Assembly: GCA_039029395.1 (NCBI GenBank)
Contig: JBCCGG010000002.1
Coordinates: forward strand, 195,792 to 259,791
DNA from: JBCCGG01 sp039029395
Lineage (GTDB): Bacteria > Pseudomonadota > Alphaproteobacteria > Kiloniellales > JAKSDN01
Direction of reading: 5' to 3'
DNA: 64,000 bases
Position numbers and translations under genes: made by a program. Of the stretch, positions 44,044-52,610 are shown one piece after another; the stretch's first letter is position 1; each line of letters begins with the position of its first letter. Below the pieces are notes generated by a model. The model was not told the DNA's origin. It did not search any database and saw only the letters and a list, made by a program, of their open reading frames with translations.

Positions 44044-44078
44044 ACTGATTGACTATCCATTCAGTAAATAGCTATAGT
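44044..44078 (+). promoter_or_regulatory. Promoter with overlapping TetR/BetI-type dyad
   Basis: TTGACT (44049-44054), 18-bp spacer, TATAGT (44073-44078) forms a strong sigma-70 promoter for the regulator at 44145. An inverted repeat ACTGATTG...CATTCAGT (44044-44065, one mismatch in eight) covers the -35 element. The position fits autorepression and control of the divergent operon. Confidence 0.6.
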
Positions 44079-44144
44079 TCGCTCTATTAATTGAATATTT
44101 TTTCTCCATTTTTCTGCTTAACGTTCTGAAAGGACGACGCTTTC

Positions 44145-44801
44145 GTGACCCCCGCGCGGAGCAAGAGCAAGCCCAAGGGACGCACTGCGTCGAAGGCCTT
44201 TCGGCGTCAGCAGCTGATCGACGCGACGATCGATTCGATCGCCCGGCGCGGCCTCGCCGGAACCACCTTGGCGGACGTCGCCGACGGCGCCGGCCTGTCG
44301 CGCGGCATCGTCAACTTTCATTTTCAGTCCAAAACCGCGCTCTTGGAGGACACCCTGCGCTACCTGGCGGAGGAGTATCGGGGCACCTGGCGCGCGGCGC
44401 TCGACAAGGCCGGGCCGGCGCCGATCGACCGGCTCTGCGCCTTGGTCGAGGTGGATCTGGACCCCAAGGTCTGCAACCGCAAGAAAGTCGCCGTGTGGTA
44501 CGCCTTCTGGGGCGAGGCCAAGTCCCGGCCGACTTACCTGGCGCTGTGCGGCGCCTACGACCGGGAGTACTTCGAGGCCCTGGAGGCGATCTGCTGGGAG
44601 GTCGTGCGCGAAGGCCCTTATCCGGAGCGCGACGGCCGGCTGATCGCGCTCAGCCTGTCATCGATGACCGATGGCATGTGGCAAAGCCTGCTGCTGAACC
44701 CAGGCGACTTCGACCGCAAGACCGCAAAGCGCGCCTGCCTGGCGTTCCTGGCGACCACTTTTCCGCAGCATCTGCGGTCCGACCGTTCGAGCGCGGCATG
44801 A
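44145..44801 (+). CDS. TetR-family regulator, BetI-like
   Basis: 218 residues from a GTG at 44145 with AAGGA upstream. Helix-turn-helix: RGLAGTTLADVADGAGLSRG then IVNFHFQSKTALLEDTLRYL. The C-terminal domain carries KVAVWYAFWGEAKSRPTYLAL, the BetI-type signature, so a quaternary-amine-like effector is likely. It is clearly homologous to residues 20-205 of the TetR-Rieske fusion at 48925 (both share VNFHF, KVAVWYAFW and CG). Its stop overlaps the acyl-CoA dehydrogenase start. Confidence 0.88.
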   Translation: MTPARSKSKPKGRTASKAFRRQQLIDATIDSIARRGLAGTTLADVADGAGLSRGIVNFHFQSKTALLEDTLRYLAEEYRGTWRAALDKAGPAPIDRLCALVEVDLDPKVCNRKKVAVWYAFWGEAKSRPTYLALCGAYDREYFEALEAICWEVVREGPYPERDGRLIALSLSSMTDGMWQSLLLNPGDFDRKTAKRACLAFLATTFPQHLRSDRSSAA

Positions 44802-45976
44802 CCTTCCAGCTGCCCTCCCCCGCGCTCGCCTGGCAGGCCAAGATCCGCGCCTTCGTCGATCGCGCGCTGATCCCTTGGGAGGTCGAGGCTGAAATGAACG
44901 ACGGTGTGCTGCCGGACGCGACCGCCGCCGAGCACCGGCAAAGCGCGTTGGCCATGGGGCTTAGCGCCATGGACGTGCCCGAATCCGAAGGCGGGCTCGG
45001 CCTGACCATGCTTGAGCAAACGGTCGTCTGGGAGCAGCTCGGCCGGGTCACTAATGGGCTCGGCTGGTGTTTTCCCGAGGCCCACGGCTGGATGTTCGAA
45101 GCCTGCAGCCCGACGCAGATCGAGCGCTACATCCGCCCGCTGATGGCCGGCCGGCGCCACGAGTGCTACGCGATCACCGAGGAAGGCCCGGGCTCCGACG
45201 TGGCCAGCCTGCAAGCGACCGCCCGGGCCGACGGGGACGATTATCTGCTGAACGGCGAGAAGTGGTACGTGACCGGCGCCAACCTGGCGGATTTCTGTTT
45301 CTTCCAGGCCAAGGTCGCGGGCGGCGCCGATGACGGCGCGCCGGTCCTGTTGTTCGTCGACATGGATACGCCAGGCCTCGAGCTGGTCCGCACACCGCCG
45401 TTCAGCCACAGCTTCGCCGCGCACCACCCGATCTATCGTTTCGAAAATGTGCGCGTGCCGGCGGCCAACCTGATCGGCCGGCCGGGCGACGGCATGACCT
45501 ACACCTACGCCTGGTTCCGCCGGGAGCGCCTGATGATCGCGGCGCGCTGCTGCGGGGCGGCCGAGCGCCTGATCGAAGAGGCCCGGGCCTTCGCCAGCGA
45601 GCGGGTCGTCGGCGGCGTGGCCCTGGTCGAGCAGCAGGCGATCCAATTCATGTTGGCCGACAGCTTGACGGAGCTTTGGGCCGCGCGCCTGATAACCTAC
45701 GAGGCGGCGGCAGCGCATGATCGTGGCGACGACGTCAAAGCCCTGCACGCCCGCTGTTCCATGGCAAAGCTCTACGCCTCTGAGATGGCCAACCGGGTCG
45801 CCGACCGGGCGGTGCAGATCTTCGGCGGGCGCGGCTACATGCGCGAAAACGTCGCCGAGCGCTTTTACCGGGAGCTGAGGGCCGATCGCATTTGGGAAGG
45901 CACCAGCGAGATCCAGCGCCTGATCATCGCCCGCGCCCTGGCCAAACGCGGTCAGGGCCTGCTCACGGGAGTTTGA
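44798..45976 (+). CDS. Acyl-CoA dehydrogenase family protein
   Basis: 392 residues from the ATG at 44798, overlapping the regulator stop (ATGA). AITEEGPGSDVASLQATARA is the FAD-contact loop, with LNGEKWYVTGANLADF, then QIFGGRGYMRENVAERFYRE and DRIWEGTSEIQRLIIARAL, all standard. The catalytic Glu would be in the REN-type region, as in most ACADs. The substrate is unknown; coupled to a BetI-like regulator and a polyamine-type importer, it may handle a CoA thioester (for example of a betaine). No CoA ligase or CoA transferase is nearby. Confidence 0.85.
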   Translation: MTFQLPSPALAWQAKIRAFVDRALIPWEVEAEMNDGVLPDATAAEHRQSALAMGLSAMDVPESEGGLGLTMLEQTVVWEQLGRVTNGLGWCFPEAHGWMFEACSPTQIERYIRPLMAGRRHECYAITEEGPGSDVASLQATARADGDDYLLNGEKWYVTGANLADFCFFQAKVAGGADDGAPVLLFVDMDTPGLELVRTPPFSHSFAAHHPIYRFENVRVPAANLIGRPGDGMTYTYAWFRRERLMIAARCCGAAERLIEEARAFASERVVGGVALVEQQAIQFMLADSLTELWAARLITYEAAAAHDRGDDVKALHARCSMAKLYASEMANRVADRAVQIFGGRGYMRENVAERFYRELRADRIWEGTSEIQRLIIARALAKRGQGLLTGV

Positions 45977-46030
45977 CGTTGTCAGAACAAGCAAAGACAG
46001 GGACAATGGCATCAACAGGGAAGAGGCAGG

Positions 46031-46963
46031 ATGGTTGAGAGAGCGGAAGCACCGCCATCCGCGACGTTGGCGAGGGGCGGACTGATCGAGCGCTTTAACG
46101 CGCTCTTCCTACGCAGTGAGGCTTTGCGCGGTTACAGCTTGCTGGCGCCGACCCTGCTGGTCATGGCCGGCGCCATGTGCGTGCCGCTCGGCCTGACGAT
46201 CGCCTATAGTTTCTGGACCCAGGACTATCAGACGATCGACACCACCTTCACCCTGGAAAACTACCGCACCGCCTTCGAACGGCCGATCTTCGAGACATTG
46301 ATGATCCGCTCGCTCTGGATCTCCGGGGCGACCACCTTCTTGACGGTGATGCTGGCCTATCCGATCGCCTACTATGTGGCCTTCCAGGTCAAGCGCCACA
46401 AGCTGGTTTGGATCATCTTGATGACCCTGCCCTTCTGGTCGAGCTACCTGCTGCGGGTGTTCGCCTGGAAGCTGATCCTGGGCTACGACGGGGTGATCAA
46501 CTCGAGCCTGATCTGGCTCGGCATCATCGGCGAGCCGCTAACCTTCATCCTCTACAATCCGATCGCAATCGTGGTCACCCTGACCCACGCTTGGGCGGCC
46601 TTTGCGATCCTGCCGATCTACGTCTCGCTGGAGAAGATCGACCGCTCCCTGCTGGAGGCGGCGACCGATCTGGGCGACGGCCCGGTCGCCCGCTTCCTCA
46701 GGGTCACCCTGCCGCTCTCCCTGCCCGGCGTGATCGCGGCCAGCTTGGTGATCTTCATCCCGACGGTCGGCGACTTCGTGACGCCGACCTTGGTCGGCGG
46801 GCCGGACGGCATCATGATCGCGAACTTCATCCAGCATCAGTTCGGCCGCTCCAACAACTGGCCCATGGGCGCGACCCTGTCGATCTCCTCCATGGTGCTG
46901 GTGACCGTGATCTCGCTGGCCTACGTCTTCGTCACCCGCAAGCTGACGGAGCGCATCGCATGA
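46031..46963 (+). CDS. ABC transporter permease, PotB-like
   Basis: 310 residues with about six membrane helices. The permease signature EAATDLGDGPVARFLRVTLPLSLPGV (EAA loop) is present, as is FIPTVGDFVTPTLVGG, typical of the spermidine/putrescine (PotB) branch. It forms the membrane channel together with the next gene. It belongs to the operon TetR-ACAD-PotBCA, whose binding protein is encoded separately at 50923. Confidence 0.88.
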   Translation: MVERAEAPPSATLARGGLIERFNALFLRSEALRGYSLLAPTLLVMAGAMCVPLGLTIAYSFWTQDYQTIDTTFTLENYRTAFERPIFETLMIRSLWISGATTFLTVMLAYPIAYYVAFQVKRHKLVWIILMTLPFWSSYLLRVFAWKLILGYDGVINSSLIWLGIIGEPLTFILYNPIAIVVTLTHAWAAFAILPIYVSLEKIDRSLLEAATDLGDGPVARFLRVTLPLSLPGVIAASLVIFIPTVGDFVTPTLVGGPDGIMIANFIQHQFGRSNNWPMGATLSISSMVLVTVISLAYVFVTRKLTERIA

Positions 46964-47778
46964 CCCCGAGCGGATATCTTCAGCGCCCCAATCGCCTGCT
47001 CGCGGTCTACGCGATCGGCTATTTGGCATTCCTCTACATCCCGGTGCTGTTCCTGCCCCTGTTCTCCTTCAATGATTCGCTTTTCGTCGCCTTCCCGATC
47101 GAGAAGTTCACATTGCGGTGGTACGGCGACATGCTGAACAACGCGCCCATGCACGCCGCCTTGTGGAACTCGCTCAAGGTCGGCTTCACGGCGGCGACGG
47201 TCAGCACCATCTTCGGAATCCTGGGCGCCAAGGCGGTGACCCGCTACCGCCTGCCGGGCCAAAAGCCGGTGATCGCGGCGATCATGCTGCCCTTGGTGGT
47301 GCCCGAGATCATCCTCGGCACATCGCTGCTGATCCTGGTCAACAACATCGGCCTCGGTCTCTCGCTGATCTCGGTGACGATCGGCCACATCCTGATTTGC
47401 GTGCCCTTCTCCATGGCAGTCCTGATGTCCCGCTTCGAGGGCTTCGACAAATCCATGGAGGAGGCTTCGGCGGACCTCGGCGAGAACGCCTGGTGGACCT
47501 TCTGGCGGGTGACTTTTCCGATGGTCTTCCCCGGCGTGCTGTCGAGCATGCTCCTGTGCTTCACGATCTCGTTCGACGAGTTCTTGATGGCCTTCTTCCT
47601 GACCGGCACCGAGCCGACCTTGCCGGTCTTCATCTATTCACAACTGCGCTTCCCCGCGCGCCTGCCGGGCGTGCTGGCACTGGGCGCGACGATCCTGACC
47701 GTCTCCTTCTTCGTGATCGCCCTCGCCGAGTGGATCCGGCGGCGCGGTGATCAGAGCGGCTCAGCAGCAGGACTCTAG
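46960..47778 (+). CDS. ABC transporter permease, PotC-like
   Basis: 272 residues from the ATG at 46960, overlapping the PotB-like stop by four bases. Six hydrophobic segments; EAA loop EEASADLGENAWWTFWRVTFPMVFPGV and the C-terminal TISFDEFLMAFFLTG, both PotC-like. Works with the preceding permease; eight bases separate it from the ATPase gene. Confidence 0.88.
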   Translation: MTPSGYLQRPNRLLAVYAIGYLAFLYIPVLFLPLFSFNDSLFVAFPIEKFTLRWYGDMLNNAPMHAALWNSLKVGFTAATVSTIFGILGAKAVTRYRLPGQKPVIAAIMLPLVVPEIILGTSLLILVNNIGLGLSLISVTIGHILICVPFSMAVLMSRFEGFDKSMEEASADLGENAWWTFWRVTFPMVFPGVLSSMLLCFTISFDEFLMAFFLTGTEPTLPVFIYSQLRFPARLPGVLALGATILTVSFFVIALAEWIRRRGDQSGSAAGL

Positions 47779-47786
47779 AGAAAGCC

Positions 47787-48887
47787 ATGGTCAACGACTC
47801 CTACATCTCGATCGACAATGTCTCTAAGCGCTTCGGCGCGGTGACCGCGGTCGACCAAGTCAACCTGAACATCGCCTCGGGCGAGTTCTTCTCACTCTTG
47901 GGGGCCTCGGGCTGCGGCAAGACCACGCTGCTGCGCATGCTGGCCGGCTTCGAGGCGCCGAGCGACGGCGAGATCTATCTGGACGGCGCCGCCATGTCCC
48001 AGGTGCCGCCCCATCTGCGCCCGACCAACATGGTGTTCCAGAGCTACGCGATCTTCCCGCACCTGGACGTTCGGGCCAACGTCGCCTACGGCCTGCGCAA
48101 GGACAAGCTGCCCAAGGAAGAGCTCGGACGCCGGGTCGCCGAGGCCCTGGAGATGGTCAAGCTAAGCGGCTTCGAATCTCGCAAGTCGAACGAGATGTCG
48201 GGCGGCCAGCGCCAGCGGGTCGCGCTTGCCCGGGCGCTGATCAAGCGGCCCAAGGTTTTGCTGCTCGACGAGCCCTTGGGCGCACTCGACAAGAAGCTAC
48301 GCGAGGAGATGCAGCTCGAGCTGCGCGCGCTTCAGCGCGAGGTCGGCATCACCTTCATCTTCGTCACTCACGACCAGGAAGAGGCGCTGACCCTGTCCGA
48401 CCGCATCGCGGTGATGGAGATGGGCCAGGTGCTCCAGGTGGCGAGCCCCGGCGAGCTTTACGAGCGCCCAACCTCGGTGGCGGTCGCCGACTTTATCGGC
48501 CAGATGAACTTCATGGCCGCCGAGGTCGTCGATATCGGCGGAGCCGCAGCCGAGGTCCAAGTCCAGGGCTTCGGACGGCTCAGCCTGAGCGGCGCGCCGG
48601 ACTATGCGGCCAAGGGCTCCCAGTTGGTCGCGGCGATTCGGCCGGAAAAGCTTCACCTGTCCTTCGCCGAGCCCACCAACGGTGCCCAAACGGTCCAGGG
48701 CGAGGTCGGCGCCGCGGCCTATCTGGGCGACCGCAGCCACTACTACGTCAAGCTGGCCGGCTGCGAGAAGCCGATCGCGGTGGCGGCGCAAAACATGGAC
48801 CGGGCCCACGACACCCACGGCACGGCCGATCGGCCGGTCTGGCTAAGCTGGGCCAAAGACGCTTTCATCCTGCTGCCGACCCAGTAG
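47787..48887 (+). CDS. ABC transporter ATP-binding protein, PotA-like
   Basis: 366 residues. Walker A GASGCGKTTLLR (~residues 38-49), Q-loop VFQSYAIFPHL, signature MSGGQRQRVALARAL (M replaces the usual L), Walker B VLLLDEPLGALD, and switch His in FVTHDQEEAL. The C-terminal TOBE-like part is complete. It energises uptake through the two permeases. It converges with the TetR-Rieske fusion 37 bp later. Confidence 0.92.
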   Translation: MVNDSYISIDNVSKRFGAVTAVDQVNLNIASGEFFSLLGASGCGKTTLLRMLAGFEAPSDGEIYLDGAAMSQVPPHLRPTNMVFQSYAIFPHLDVRANVAYGLRKDKLPKEELGRRVAEALEMVKLSGFESRKSNEMSGGQRQRVALARALIKRPKVLLLDEPLGALDKKLREEMQLELRALQREVGITFIFVTHDQEEALTLSDRIAVMEMGQVLQVASPGELYERPTSVAVADFIGQMNFMAAEVVDIGGAAAEVQVQGFGRLSLSGAPDYAAKGSQLVAAIRPEKLHLSFAEPTNGAQTVQGEVGAAAYLGDRSHYYVKLAGCEKPIAVAAQNMDRAHDTHGTADRPVWLSWAKDAFILLPTQ

Positions 48888-48924
48888 GGCTCGGTGCCGG
48901 CGAAACCGCCAAGGATCCGACGCC

Positions 48925-50775
48925 CTAGGCGTCCCTCAAAAGCTTGTTCCTGACCGCCAAGGTGCCCGGCTCGGGCCGCTCGGCAAGGGTTGTCACCGGC
49001 AGGGCGGCGCGCACCCAATCCTGGAAGGCGCGCAGCATGGCCTCCTGCTCGGACAAGAGGCCGATTGAGTAGCTGCTCGAGCCAAGCCCCTTTTGAACCG
49101 ATTGGATCAGCCGGTTGTCCTCGCTCTGGACCCGGCGGTTGATGCGCAGGTTGAGATAGCGGCTGGCGCGGGCTTCCCGGCGCGCGTCCGGCACGGCGAA
49201 GCTGCGGCTGCGCAAAACCGATTTGCCCGGGCCGCAGGGGATGACCTGGAAGTAGTCGATCTTGTCGGGATAGAGGTCGAAGGCGATCGCCGGGTGGAGA
49301 TAGATGTAGCTCCAGCGCCGTTTCTGGCGCGCCGGCAGATGGGGAAAATCGGGCAAGAGGCGCTGATAGTGGCGCACCGACCAGCCGCGGCCCGGCTTGT
49401 CGCGCAAGGCATGGCTTAGGCGCACGACGCGCGACTCCTCCTTGGCCTCGGACTCGAAGGCCGGCTCGGTCAGCTCGAACAGGCCCGGATGGCCGGTCGG
49501 GAAGTGATAGTTCTCCAGGTAGTTGTCCCAGACGTTCTTCCAGTCGACCCCGGTCTCCTCGTGCCACAAGCCGCTGGTCGGCGCCATCGACTCCGGTTGG
49601 TAGGCCTCGAGCTCTTGGGCGAAGGGCGCCAAGCGCTCGGCCACCGAGGGCCCAGCCGCCTGAAGGCGGAAGAAGACGAAGCCTAGAAAGATCTCCTGCT
49701 CGATCGGCGCCAAGCCGTAGGCCTTGCGGTCGAAGTCCGGCAGGCTGGCTTGTGCGGCGACCGTCTTCAAGCGGCCATCCAGATCGTAGGACCAGCCGTG
49801 ATAGGGGCAGCGGATCACGCCCGGGCAGCGGCCCGCCTCGCCCTCAACCACGGCGTGGGCCCGGTGACGGCACACGTTGTGAAAGGTGCGCACCTTGCCG
49901 TCTTTGCCGCGCACCGCAAAGACGCGCTCGCCGAGCAGCTCGAGGGTGCGGTAGTCGCCCGGTTCGGGCAACTCGCTGACGTGGCACAGAACGTGCCAGG
50001 CCGAACGGTGGATCGCCTCGCGCTCCAGGGCGAAGAACTCGGGGTCGTCGTAGCTCCAGGCCGGCAGAGTGACCGGCGCTTGCTCGCTCCGCGCCGTACG
50101 GACCGCCGGTGCCGCCGGCGCCTCGCCGTCGGGCATCTTGAAGCGCCAGGGAAAGACGCTCGCCAGGTAGGCCCGGCAGGAACGCAGGGCGGTCGCCCGG
50201 ATATCCTCCTGGTCGCTCACCAGAAGGTCCTGCCAAAAACTGTCGACCTGGCCGGTCAGACCCCGGGCGATCGCCTTGGCGTCCATCTCGGCGCCGGCTT
50301 CGTCGATGATCTGCCGGCACAGCGCCAGATAGGCCTCGTCGAGCGCCTGGTCGACCGTGCCGCAGATCGCCTGGTAGTCCTGGCGGGCGCGCGCCTCGCT
50401 CCAAAAGGCGTACCACACGGCGACCTTGTGGGCGTCGTAGAACTCGGGATCGAAGTTGACCTCGATCAGCGCTTCCAGGGCCGTGGCCGGATCGGATCCG
50501 GCCACCGCCAGGGCCGCCTCGACCGCCGCGCCGTATTCGTCGGCCAGGTGCTTCAGGGTGGCGAGCAGAAGATCCTGCTTGCCGGCGAAGTGAAAGTTGA
50601 CCGTGCCGGCGGTCAGCCCGGCCAGGCCGGCGACCTTGGCCGAAGTCGTGCGCGACAGGCCATAGGTCGCGATCGCCTCGATGGTCGCCTCGATCAGAGC
50701 TTGGCGGCGGCTGTCTTGAGGCGGACCGACCGGGCCGCCTGGCGCCGCCGGCTTGTCGCTGATCGCAATCGCCAT
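48925..50775 (-). CDS. TetR/BetI-like regulator fused to a Rieske oxygenase alpha subunit
   Basis: One uninterrupted 616-codon frame. Residues ~20-210 are a TetR protein: helix-turn-helix at ~36-66 (LSRTTSAKVAGLAGLTAGTV, then NFHFAGK) and BetI-like KVAVWYAFWSEARARQDYQA at ~117-136. An Ala/Pro-rich linker covers ~212-238. Residues ~240-616 are a Rieske non-heme iron oxygenase: Cys302/His304 (NVCRHRAH) and Cys323/His326 (CPYHGW) bind the cluster, and NYLENYHFPTGHPG gives iron His424 and His429. The oxygenase part resembles GbcA/Stc2-type enzymes that demethylate betaines. The only internal ATG at the junction (Met214) has no ribosome-binding site. No reductase gene is adjacent. Confidence 0.85.
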   Translation of the reverse strand: MAIAISDKPAAPGGPVGPPQDSRRQALIEATIEAIATYGLSRTTSAKVAGLAGLTAGTVNFHFAGKQDLLLATLKHLADEYGAAVEAALAVAGSDPATALEALIEVNFDPEFYDAHKVAVWYAFWSEARARQDYQAICGTVDQALDEAYLALCRQIIDEAGAEMDAKAIARGLTGQVDSFWQDLLVSDQEDIRATALRSCRAYLASVFPWRFKMPDGEAPAAPAVRTARSEQAPVTLPAWSYDDPEFFALEREAIHRSAWHVLCHVSELPEPGDYRTLELLGERVFAVRGKDGKVRTFHNVCRHRAHAVVEGEAGRCPGVIRCPYHGWSYDLDGRLKTVAAQASLPDFDRKAYGLAPIEQEIFLGFVFFRLQAAGPSVAERLAPFAQELEAYQPESMAPTSGLWHEETGVDWKNVWDNYLENYHFPTGHPGLFELTEPAFESEAKEESRVVRLSHALRDKPGRGWSVRHYQRLLPDFPHLPARQKRRWSYIYLHPAIAFDLYPDKIDYFQVIPCGPGKSVLRSRSFAVPDARREARASRYLNLRINRRVQSEDNRLIQSVQKGLGSSSYSIGLLSEQEAMLRAFQDWVRAALPVTTLAERPEPGTLAVRNKLLRDA

Positions 50776-50855
50776 GATGCCCTCCAGCTAAATGCCCCCT
50801 GGGCACAACAAGCCCCTTTCGCCCCCGCGCCGATGGCAGGGTCGTTGAAGAGGCG

Positions 50856-50891
50856 GCCCGCTCTCCTGGAATGTTCGGCCGGAGAGCGGGC
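50856..50891 (-). terminator. Strong hairpin between PotD-like gene and TetR-Rieske fusion
   Basis: Arms 50856-50866 and 50881-50891 pair perfectly over 11 bp (GCCCGCTCTCC with GGAGAGCGGGC) with a 14-nt loop. It has no T-run, so it is more likely a partial attenuator or mRNA stabiliser behind the abundant binding-protein message. Confidence 0.45.
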
Positions 50892-50922
50892 GCAATCGCC
50901 TGTAAAAAGGGACTTTGGTCGG

Positions 50923-52044
50923 CTAGAAGCCGGCCTTTATGTCCTCAAAGTCCCGGTTGATCTTGGTCTCCAGCTCCTGGGTCTGGGGCACGGCGAACAC
51001 GCCGCGGTCCAGAACGTCGGAGGGATTGGTGCTCAGGTCCAGCTCGGCCAGACGCTCGGGGCTAACCTCGCCGAAGGACTCCGAGTTGGAGTGGCCATAA
51101 CCGTAGTCGTTGATGAGGAAGCCGCCGACCGCCGGGGCCAGCAAGGCGTCGATCGCCTCCAAGGCCTTGTCCGGGTTGGGTGCGTCCTTGTGCATCATAA
51201 TGCCGCAGACCCAAGTCAGCGCGCCTTCCTTGGGATCGGCGAACTTGACCGGCACGCCGTTGTTCTTGAGCTCGACCGGGGTGTCGTTCCAGGTCATGGC
51301 GGCGACCACTTCGCCCGAGGCCAATGCCTGGTTCCACGAGGTCGTGTCGTTGGAGTACATGCGCAGAAGAGGCCGCTGCTTGCGCAAGAGGCCATTGACC
51401 TTCTCGATGTCTTCGGGCGTGACGTTGTTGAAGTCGACGCCAGCATAGATCGCGGCGCTCCACCAGGTATCGCCGACCGAATCGATGACCGCCAGACGGC
51501 CTTTATAGCGATCGTCCCACAAGAGGCCCCAGGACTCCTCCTCGCCCTGCCAGTCGACCAGATCGGTGCGGTAGGTGATCGAGGTCTGGCCCCAATCGAA
51601 GGGGATGAACCACTGATTGCCGTCGGCGTCCTTAGCGCCCTCGACCTTGGTCAGCGCTTCCATGACGTGCGGCCAGTTCTTCAGCTTCGAGGTATCGATC
51701 GGCTGAAACATGCCGGTCGAGACCCAGCGCGGTATGTCGTTGTTGCAGGGGTGGACCAAGTCGGGCACGAAGCCGGCCTTCATCTTGGTCAGCGCCTCTT
51801 CGGTCTCGCCGAAGATCACGAAGTTCGGGGTTCCGCCGTTCTTCTCTATGTAGGAGGGGAACAGCTCCGGAATGTCGTAGCCGCCCCAGGTAAAGAAGGT
51901 GGCTTGCTCGTCGTCGGCCAGGGCCATGTTCCCAAGCATCGGCATGGTCGCCACGCTGACGCCGGCCGCGCTCAGTAGCCGCAGCGCCTCGCGCCGGGAC
52001 CGCGGATTGGAAACCAGCCTGTTTTGCCAGGTCATCTTGCGCAT
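50923..52044 (-). CDS. Extracellular substrate-binding protein, PotD/PotF-like
   Basis: 373 residues from the ATG at 52044 (AAGGGAGA upstream). N-terminus NPRSRREALRLLSAAGVSVA is a Tat-type signal, then the mature protein starts near ADDEQATFFTWGGYDIPELF. WGGYD, the IPFDWGQTSITYRTDLV segment and the domain-2 block LDRGVFAVPQTQELETKINR are typical of the polyamine-binding family 1/PotD branch. It should deliver the substrate to the PotABC-like system (46031-48887), which lacks its own binding protein. First gene of the transcript continuing into the TetR-Rieske fusion. Confidence 0.88.
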   Translation of the reverse strand: MRKMTWQNRLVSNPRSRREALRLLSAAGVSVATMPMLGNMALADDEQATFFTWGGYDIPELFPSYIEKNGGTPNFVIFGETEEALTKMKAGFVPDLVHPCNNDIPRWVSTGMFQPIDTSKLKNWPHVMEALTKVEGAKDADGNQWFIPFDWGQTSITYRTDLVDWQGEEESWGLLWDDRYKGRLAVIDSVGDTWWSAAIYAGVDFNNVTPEDIEKVNGLLRKQRPLLRMYSNDTTSWNQALASGEVVAAMTWNDTPVELKNNGVPVKFADPKEGALTWVCGIMMHKDAPNPDKALEAIDALLAPAVGGFLINDYGYGHSNSESFGEVSPERLAELDLSTNPSDVLDRGVFAVPQTQELETKINRDFEDIKAGF

Positions 52045-52137
52045 GTCGTCTCCCTTTTGTTCATAAGCCGGTCGGCCCATTGGGCTGGGCGCGTTCGGGC
52101 CTTGTCCATTATGCTCCAATGGATAACAGTTTACAGC

Positions 52138-52179
52138 CACTTAAACAATCATTCAAGAGTCGTTTAAATGATCGTTCAA
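52138..52179 (-). promoter_or_regulatory. Tandem operator-like repeats upstream of the PotD-like gene
   Basis: Two 19-bp direct repeats, 52138-52156 and 52161-52179, agree at 14 of 19 positions (common TTAAA..ATC.TTCAA). Each includes a quasi-palindromic core around ATGATCGTTCA. They lie ~95 bp upstream of the binding-protein start, inside the AT-rich promoter region shared with the GFA gene, and could bind one of the two BetI-like domains. Confidence 0.45.
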
Positions 52180-52208
52180 TTGCTGGCGATAAGAGGGAGA
52201 AAGGCTGA

Positions 52209-52610
52209 ATGTCCAAGGACTTGACCGGTGCCTGTCTGTGCGGCGCCGTGCGCTACCGGGTCGTCGGCGCCCCGCTCGAGGCCGGCTACTGCCACTGCCG
52301 CATGTGCCAGCGCGCAAGCGGCGCGCCGACCCAGGCTTGGGCGACCTATCCGATCGAGCGGCTGACCTACGAAGGCACGGCGCCGCAAATCTACCGCTCC
52401 TCGCGCTGGGGCGAGCGGCGGTTCTGTGGCGCTTGCGGCAGCCAGCTGGAGTTTCGCGAAGCTGAGGAACCGACCACGGTGTCCCTCAACCTCGGCACGC
52501 TCGACGACCCGGAAACGGTCGCGCCCCAGATGCATATCTACTGTTCTAGCCGGCTGCCTTGGTTCGAGACGGACGACGACCTGCCGCGTTATCCGGAGGA
52601 CTCGGGCTGA
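52209..52610 (+). CDS. GFA family protein (glutathione-dependent formaldehyde-activating-like)
   Basis: 133 residues, ATG after GAGGGAGAAAGG. Zinc Cys motifs LTGACLCGAVRY, YCHCRMCQRASG and RFCGACGSQL are complete. Family members bind glutathione or zinc; the founding GFA was proposed to help S-hydroxymethyl-glutathione formation, which is disputed. Formaldehyde would be released by oxidative N-demethylation, so the position beside a Rieske demethylase-like gene is suggestive. The 3' end overlaps the convergent DUF1194 gene by 65 bp. Confidence 0.85.
   Translation: MSKDLTGACLCGAVRYRVVGAPLEAGYCHCRMCQRASGAPTQAWATYPIERLTYEGTAPQIYRSSRWGERRFCGACGSQLEFREAEEPTTVSLNLGTLDDPETVAPQMHIYCSSRLPWFETDDDLPRYPEDSG

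Noticed and set aside
49750..51978. 742-codon open frame antisense to the Rieske fusion and PotD-like gene
   Set aside because: Covers two well-supported genes and an intergenic hairpin; composition is typical of GC-rich shadow frames.
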